NCBI GenBank assembly: GCA_003533545.1
Contig: DQEK01000329.1
Coordinates: 885 to 9,454, forward strand
Length of the DNA stretch: 8,570 nt
Reading direction: 5' to 3'
Origin: Acidobacteriota bacterium
GTDB lineage: Bacteria > Acidobacteriota > Vicinamibacteria > Vicinamibacterales > UBA8438
Shown here: positions 6,369 through 8,570 of the stretch, piece after piece
Position numbering within the stretch: the stretch's first letter is position 1
Layout of the letters: each line of letters begins with the position of its first letter
Position numbers and translations under genes: made by a program
Notes under the pieces: model-generated
Told to the model about the DNA's origin: nothing
Database searches by the model: none
What the model saw: the letters and a program-made list of their open reading frames with translations, nothing else

Positions 6369-7781
6369 TTATTTTGGGGGGAGCTGGCGTTTCTCTTGAC
6401 CTGGTTGGAGGCGGCGCACTTTTTCTACCAGCGTCGTCCGCTTCAGTCCTAGGCGACGGGCTGCTTGCTGTCGGTTTCCGCCGGTTTCGTCCAGCGCCTG
6501 TCCGATCAGCTGCCGCTCGACGTCAGCTATATATAGAGGCAAGTCAAGCCCGTCGGCAGGTAGCGTCACGGTGGGTTCTTGACCGGCGGGCGAATTATCC
6601 CGAAGCTCCGGAGGAAGGTCCTGGACGTCGATCTGAGTGCGGTCACGGCTCAGAGCCAAGGCTCGTTCCACGGCGTTCTCAAGTTGGCGAATGTTGCCGG
6701 GCCACGCGTATGCCATCATGACCCGCAACGCCTCTTGGGTCACGGTGACTTTCTGCGCAGGTTTTTTATGTGGCGAAAGGCGCGCCACGAAGTGTTGCAC
6801 GAGAAGGGGAATGTCCTCTCGGCGCTCCCGAAGCGGCGGCAGAAAAATTGGGATAACGTTCAGCCGGTAGTAGAGGTCCTCTCGAAACAGTCCGTCACCC
6901 ACAAGTTGCTGGAGATCCGCGTTCGTCGCGGCGATGACACGGACGTCGACCTTGATCGTTCGGGTATCTCCGAGCCGCTCCAGCTCGCGTTCTTGCAGCA
7001 CGCGGAGCAGTTTCGCCTGAAGGCTGATACTCATGACGCCGACCTCGTCGAGGAAGAGTGTGCCCTGGTGAGCGGTTTCAATTCGCCCGGTCCGATTCGC
7101 GACTGCCCCAGTGAACGCCCCCTTTACGTGGCCGAACAGTTCAGCTTCCAGCAAGGTTTCCGGCACGGCGCTGCAGTTCAGGGCCACGAACCGATGGGCA
7201 CGGCGGACGCTGTTGTGGTGAATGGCTCGTGCCGCCAGTTCCTTTCCGGTACCGGTTTCTCCCGTGAGTAGCACGGTGCTGGGACTTGCTGCGACCGTCT
7301 CGAGAAGGTCGAAGAGCTCCCGCATGCGGGCGCTTTGTCCAACGAGTCCCTCAAAACGATAACGTTCCTCTAGTTGCGAGCGGAGGTAGGCATTCTCCGA
7401 ACGTAGGCGTCGTTGCTCCAATGCTGACGCGAGAACATGTAACAGCTGCTCGAACTGAAAGGGTTTGGCGATGAAATCCACCGCACCGAGTTTGATGGCG
7501 TTGACCGCGTCTTGCACCGTTCCGAAACCCGTCACCACGACGCAGACGATTTCCGGGTAACGCTCAAGCGAGGCGCTGAGTACCGCGCTTCCATCAATGC
7601 CGGGTAGCCTGAGATCCGTCAGCACAATGTCGAAGGCGAATTCAGCCAACTGTTCGAGAGCAGCCTCGCCGCTCTCAACGGCGACCACCCGGTATCCACG
7701 GTCAATTAAACGTTCAGCAGTTGCCTCCCGCAGGGCCGCCTCGTCCTCTACCAGTAGTAGATGTGTCTCTTTTGCAGTCAT
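6369..7781 (-). CDS. Sigma-54-dependent response regulator, NtrC family
   Basis: A 470-residue cytoplasmic activator of sigma-54 RNA polymerase. The receiver domain (about 5-120) has acidic pocket E12/D13, phosphoacceptor D56 (LTDLRLPG), T84 and K106 (AKPF). The AAA+ domain (about 146-375) has Walker A GETGTGKE (174-181), an intact sigma-54 contact loop GAFTGA (221-226), Walker B TLFLDE (241-246) and REDLYYRLNVIPIFLPPLRER (300-320). A Fis-type helix-turn-helix (about 417-458, GGNRQQAARRLGLKRTTL) ends the protein. All key residues are present, so it should be a phosphorylation-controlled, ATP-driven activator. No complete sensor kinase is adjacent; instead a DHp-only small protein is encoded divergently. 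ATG at 7781 has no good Shine-Dalgarno, and a possible promoter implies a very short leader. Targets are unknown; the candidate -24/-12 element before DUF1800 is one possibility. Confidence 0.95.
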   Translation of the reverse strand: MTAKETHLLLVEDEAALREATAERLIDRGYRVVAVESGEAALEQLAEFAFDIVLTDLRLPGIDGSAVLSASLERYPEIVCVVVTGFGTVQDAVNAIKLGAVDFIAKPFQFEQLLHVLASALEQRRLRSENAYLRSQLEERYRFEGLVGQSARMRELFDLLETVAASPSTVLLTGETGTGKELAARAIHHNSVRRAHRFVALNCSAVPETLLEAELFGHVKGAFTGAVANRTGRIETAHQGTLFLDEVGVMSISLQAKLLRVLQERELERLGDTRTIKVDVRVIAATNADLQQLVGDGLFREDLYYRLNVIPIFLPPLRERREDIPLLVQHFVARLSPHKKPAQKVTVTQEALRVMMAYAWPGNIRQLENAVERALALSRDRTQIDVQDLPPELRDNSPAGQEPTVTLPADGLDLPLYIADVERQLIGQALDETGGNRQQAARRLGLKRTTLVEKVRRLQPGQEKRQLPPK

Positions 7782-7798
7782 TTACCAGGATAGCCAAT

Positions 7799-7828
7799 AT
7801 TTTGACGCTGTGGGGCTGAGCGGGTCAA
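7799..7828 (-). promoter_or_regulatory. Candidate sigma-70 promoter and operator-like inverted repeat of the response regulator
   Basis: Read on the minus strand, TTGACC (7828-7823; 5/6 to the -35 consensus) and CAAAAT (7804-7799; 4/6 to -10) are separated by 18 nt. Initiation would be about 10 nt before the start codon. The two boxes overlap an inverted repeat (TTGAC 7802-7806 and GTCAA 7824-7828, 17 nt apart), a layout where a dimeric repressor or autoregulator could block both boxes. The -10 lies within a motif repeated at 8451-8475. Confidence 0.4.
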
Positions 7829-7924
7829 GCTTCCAGGCTAATGGCGCTTGGATTCCGTGCCGATACCACTCTACGGAGAACGCGTGACGAGGAAAACCGT
7901 TCTGAGGACAAGACGAGTTGACAA

Positions 7925-8155
7925 ATGGTGAGCCAGATGCGAGTGCCGATGATAGTCGATAGGAAAACGATTTCGATCATGAAGGCCTGTGACTTGGTCG
8001 GCGTGAGCCGTCGAACAATCTATAACTGGATCGCCAGCGGCAAGGTCGAATACGTTCGAACCGCCGGCGGTTCGGTTCGCATTTTCGTTGACACCCTTTG
8101 GCGAGAGCCGGATTCAGACCGGAGCCAAATGACCGTAGCGCAATCCGATCGGTAA
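7925..8155 (+). CDS. Small excisionase/MerR-like helix-turn-helix DNA-binding protein
   Basis: A 76-residue protein with one DNA-binding domain of the excisionase/BldC type (HTH_17-like): a helix-turn-helix ISIMKACDLVGVSRRTIYNW (16-35), then a wing-like IASGKVEYVRTAGGSVRIF and a short W-R segment, with a polar tail from residue 60. Such proteins either assist phage or element excision or act as small transcription factors. No integrase, att site or other mobile-element gene is visible, so a regulator is more likely. It is divergent from the sigma-54 regulator (143-nt spacer) and 13 nt upstream of the small DHp-like gene, hence probably in an operon with it. The start is uncertain: ATG 7925, 7937 and 7949 are all in frame and none has a strong Shine-Dalgarno; the HTH is intact with any of them. 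Confidence 0.8.
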   Translation: MVSQMRVPMIVDRKTISIMKACDLVGVSRRTIYNWIASGKVEYVRTAGGSVRIFVDTLWREPDSDRSQMTVAQSDR

Positions 8156-8168
8156 CGCGGCTGAGGCG

Positions 8169-8414
8169 ATGCGAAGCCAGGTGCCGTTTCCGCCCTTGCA
8201 CAGGGACTCACGCCAGATGGACCAGCCGGCTGACCTCGGCTCCCTCTTCCACCGGCTGAACAACCAATTGGGCATCGTTCTGGCCAACGCCGAGCTGCTC
8301 GAAGCGAAGCTGACCGACGATGCGAGTTCCTCGCGAGCATCCCAGATCGTATCTAGTGCTGTGGAGGCAATCAGCGCTGCCCGGGACATTCGCTCGCATT
8401 TTCGCGAAAAATAG
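8169..8414 (+). CDS. Small stand-alone histidine-kinase DHp (HisKA-like) domain protein
   Basis: An 81-residue protein, or 65 residues from the in-frame ATG 8217, which has an AGGGA 10 nt upstream and starts nearer the domain. Residues 22-78 look like the two-helix dimerisation/phosphoacceptor domain of NtrB-type sensor kinases: an H-box HRLNNQLGIVLANAELLE (28-45) with candidate phosphoacceptor His28 and the typical N-N pair, a short turn rich in D and S, and a second amphipathic helix (SQIVSSAVEAISAARDIRSHF). No ATP-binding N, G1 or G2 boxes exist, and the frame stops at TAG 8412-8414. The residue after the His is Arg rather than the usual Glu/Asp, so self-phosphorylation chemistry is unlikely. 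It could be a phosphotransfer intermediate, a phosphatase or dimerisation partner for the divergent response regulator, or a decayed kinase remnant. It follows the HTH gene by 13 nt. Confidence 0.72.
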   Translation: MRSQVPFPPLHRDSRQMDQPADLGSLFHRLNNQLGIVLANAELLEAKLTDDASSSRASQIVSSAVEAISAARDIRSHFREK

Positions 8415-8436
8415 ATTCGACCGTTAGGGTCGAATC
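8414..8436 (+). terminator. Perfect 9-bp hairpin overlapping the stop of the DHp-like gene
   Basis: GATTCGACC (8414-8422) and GGTCGAATC (8428-8436) form a perfect 9-bp stem with a 5-nt loop. It begins at the last base of the TAG stop of the small gene. No T-tract follows, so it is not a textbook intrinsic terminator; it may stabilise the 3' end, act with Rho, or be a protein-binding palindrome. Confidence 0.5.
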
Positions 8437-8450
8437 GAGATTCTGGAATT

Positions 8451-8495
8451 GTCAAAGTATTGGCGATCGTGCCAATAAATAGTCACATATTTGAC
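8451..8495. repeat. Nested inverted repeat carrying a second copy of the regulator-upstream motif
   Basis: The inner arms TATTGGC (8458-8464) and GCCAATA (8471-8477) are perfect around a 6-nt centre, and the outer arms GTCAAA (8451-8456) and TTTGAC (8490-8495) are also complementary. The left half (8451-8475) matches 20 of 25 positions with the minus-strand sequence 7806-7782 directly before the response regulator start. No gene of any length can be supported in 8415-8570, an AT-richer stretch than the rest of the window; this structure is its main content. Confidence 0.6.
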
Positions 8496-8570
8496 GGATC
8501 CCGGTCTTCGTCATTGTTCAACATTTTTCAGAGCATCGTTTCCAGACGGTCAATTAACACTTTGTTTTCA

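Noticed and set aside
6345..6371. Inverted repeat TAACC/GGTTA spanning the two convergent stop codons, as a possible bidirectional terminator
   Set aside because: The stem is only 5 bp with a 17-nt loop and no T-tract on either strand; chance is a good explanation.
6554..6571. Sequence resembling the RfaH ops element (GGCAGGTAGCGT), considered because a NusG paralogue is present
   Set aside because: It has an extra base relative to GGCGGTAGCGTG, lies inside the regulator coding sequence and is antisense to it.
6579..7271. Open frame of 230 codons on the + strand inside the response regulator gene
   Set aside because: It is antisense to the intact AAA+ domain and its product shows no recognisable motif.
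7918..7923. TTGACA, a perfect sigma-70 -35 hexamer just before the HTH gene
   Set aside because: No acceptable -10 lies 16-18 nt downstream, and it abuts the ATG at 7925; it would make sense only if translation begins later, which I cannot show.
7925..8155. HTH gene as the excisionase of an integrated element
   Set aside because: No integrase, attachment-site repeats, tRNA or phage genes are visible; the same fold is common in small chromosomal regulators.
8461..8475. TTGGCACG on the minus strand (8475-8468), a perfect sigma-54 -24 element
   Set aside because: The required GC at the -12 position is missing (AA at the correct spacing), and the bases are already explained by the inverted repeat.
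7698..8557. Exact 12-mer ACGGTCAATTAA at 7698-7709 and 8546-8557
   Set aside because: The first copy is inside the regulator coding sequence (encoding LIDR on the minus strand) and the flanks do not match, so it is probably coincidence.
8528..8569. Minus-strand open tail at the right edge reading ...ENKVLIDRLETML then TGA, possibly the C-terminus of a gene beyond the window
   Set aside because: Only 13 codons are visible; an open run of that length is expected by chance about half the time. Sequence beyond 8570 would settle it.

Overview
The window reads as a chromosomal segment of a GC-rich, Gram-negative-type bacterium. The lineage cannot be fixed from sequence alone. A SurA-like periplasmic chaperone, a UpxY-type NusG paralogue, a DUF1800/DUF1501 exported pair, an NtrC-type regulator and a small excisionase-like helix-turn-helix protein together fit Acidobacteriota best (Vicinamibacteria-like). 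That is an inference from gene content; Planctomycetota or a deltaproteobacterial-grade lineage are possible alternatives. There is no sign of phage, insertion sequence, CRISPR, tRNA or rRNA.

Region 1 (1-3076, + strand) is a tightly packed run: the 3' part of a SurA/PpiC peptidyl-prolyl isomerase gene cut by the left edge, a NusG/RfaH-family antiterminator, a DusB-type tRNA-dihydrouridine synthase beginning 2 nt after the antiterminator stop, and a 121-residue cupin with a strong Shine-Dalgarno. The gaps (16, 2 and 35 nt) suggest one transcript. The cupin lacks the usual metal-binding histidines.

Region 2 (3077-6347, + strand) is a two-gene unit of exported proteins of unknown function: DUF1800 with a Sec-type signal, then DUF1501 with a twin-arginine signal 22 nt later. 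The leader before DUF1800 holds a tandem 9-mer, an inverted repeat, and a GG-N10-GC element that could be a sigma-54 -24/-12 promoter, overlapping a possible sigma-70 -10 box.

Region 3 (6369-8570) is a regulatory locus. A full-length sigma-54-dependent response regulator lies on the minus strand, convergent with DUF1501. Across a 143-nt divergent spacer are two small + strand genes: an excisionase/MerR-like HTH protein, and an 81-residue protein that looks like only the phosphoacceptor (DHp/HisKA) helices of a histidine kinase, with no ATPase domain. A 25-nt motif just upstream of the regulator start recurs (20 of 25 identical) beyond the last small gene, where it is part of a nested inverted repeat. 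The compact set of receiver/activator, small DNA-binding protein and stand-alone DHp protein is the most promising candidate here for an undescribed phosphorelay or signalling module.
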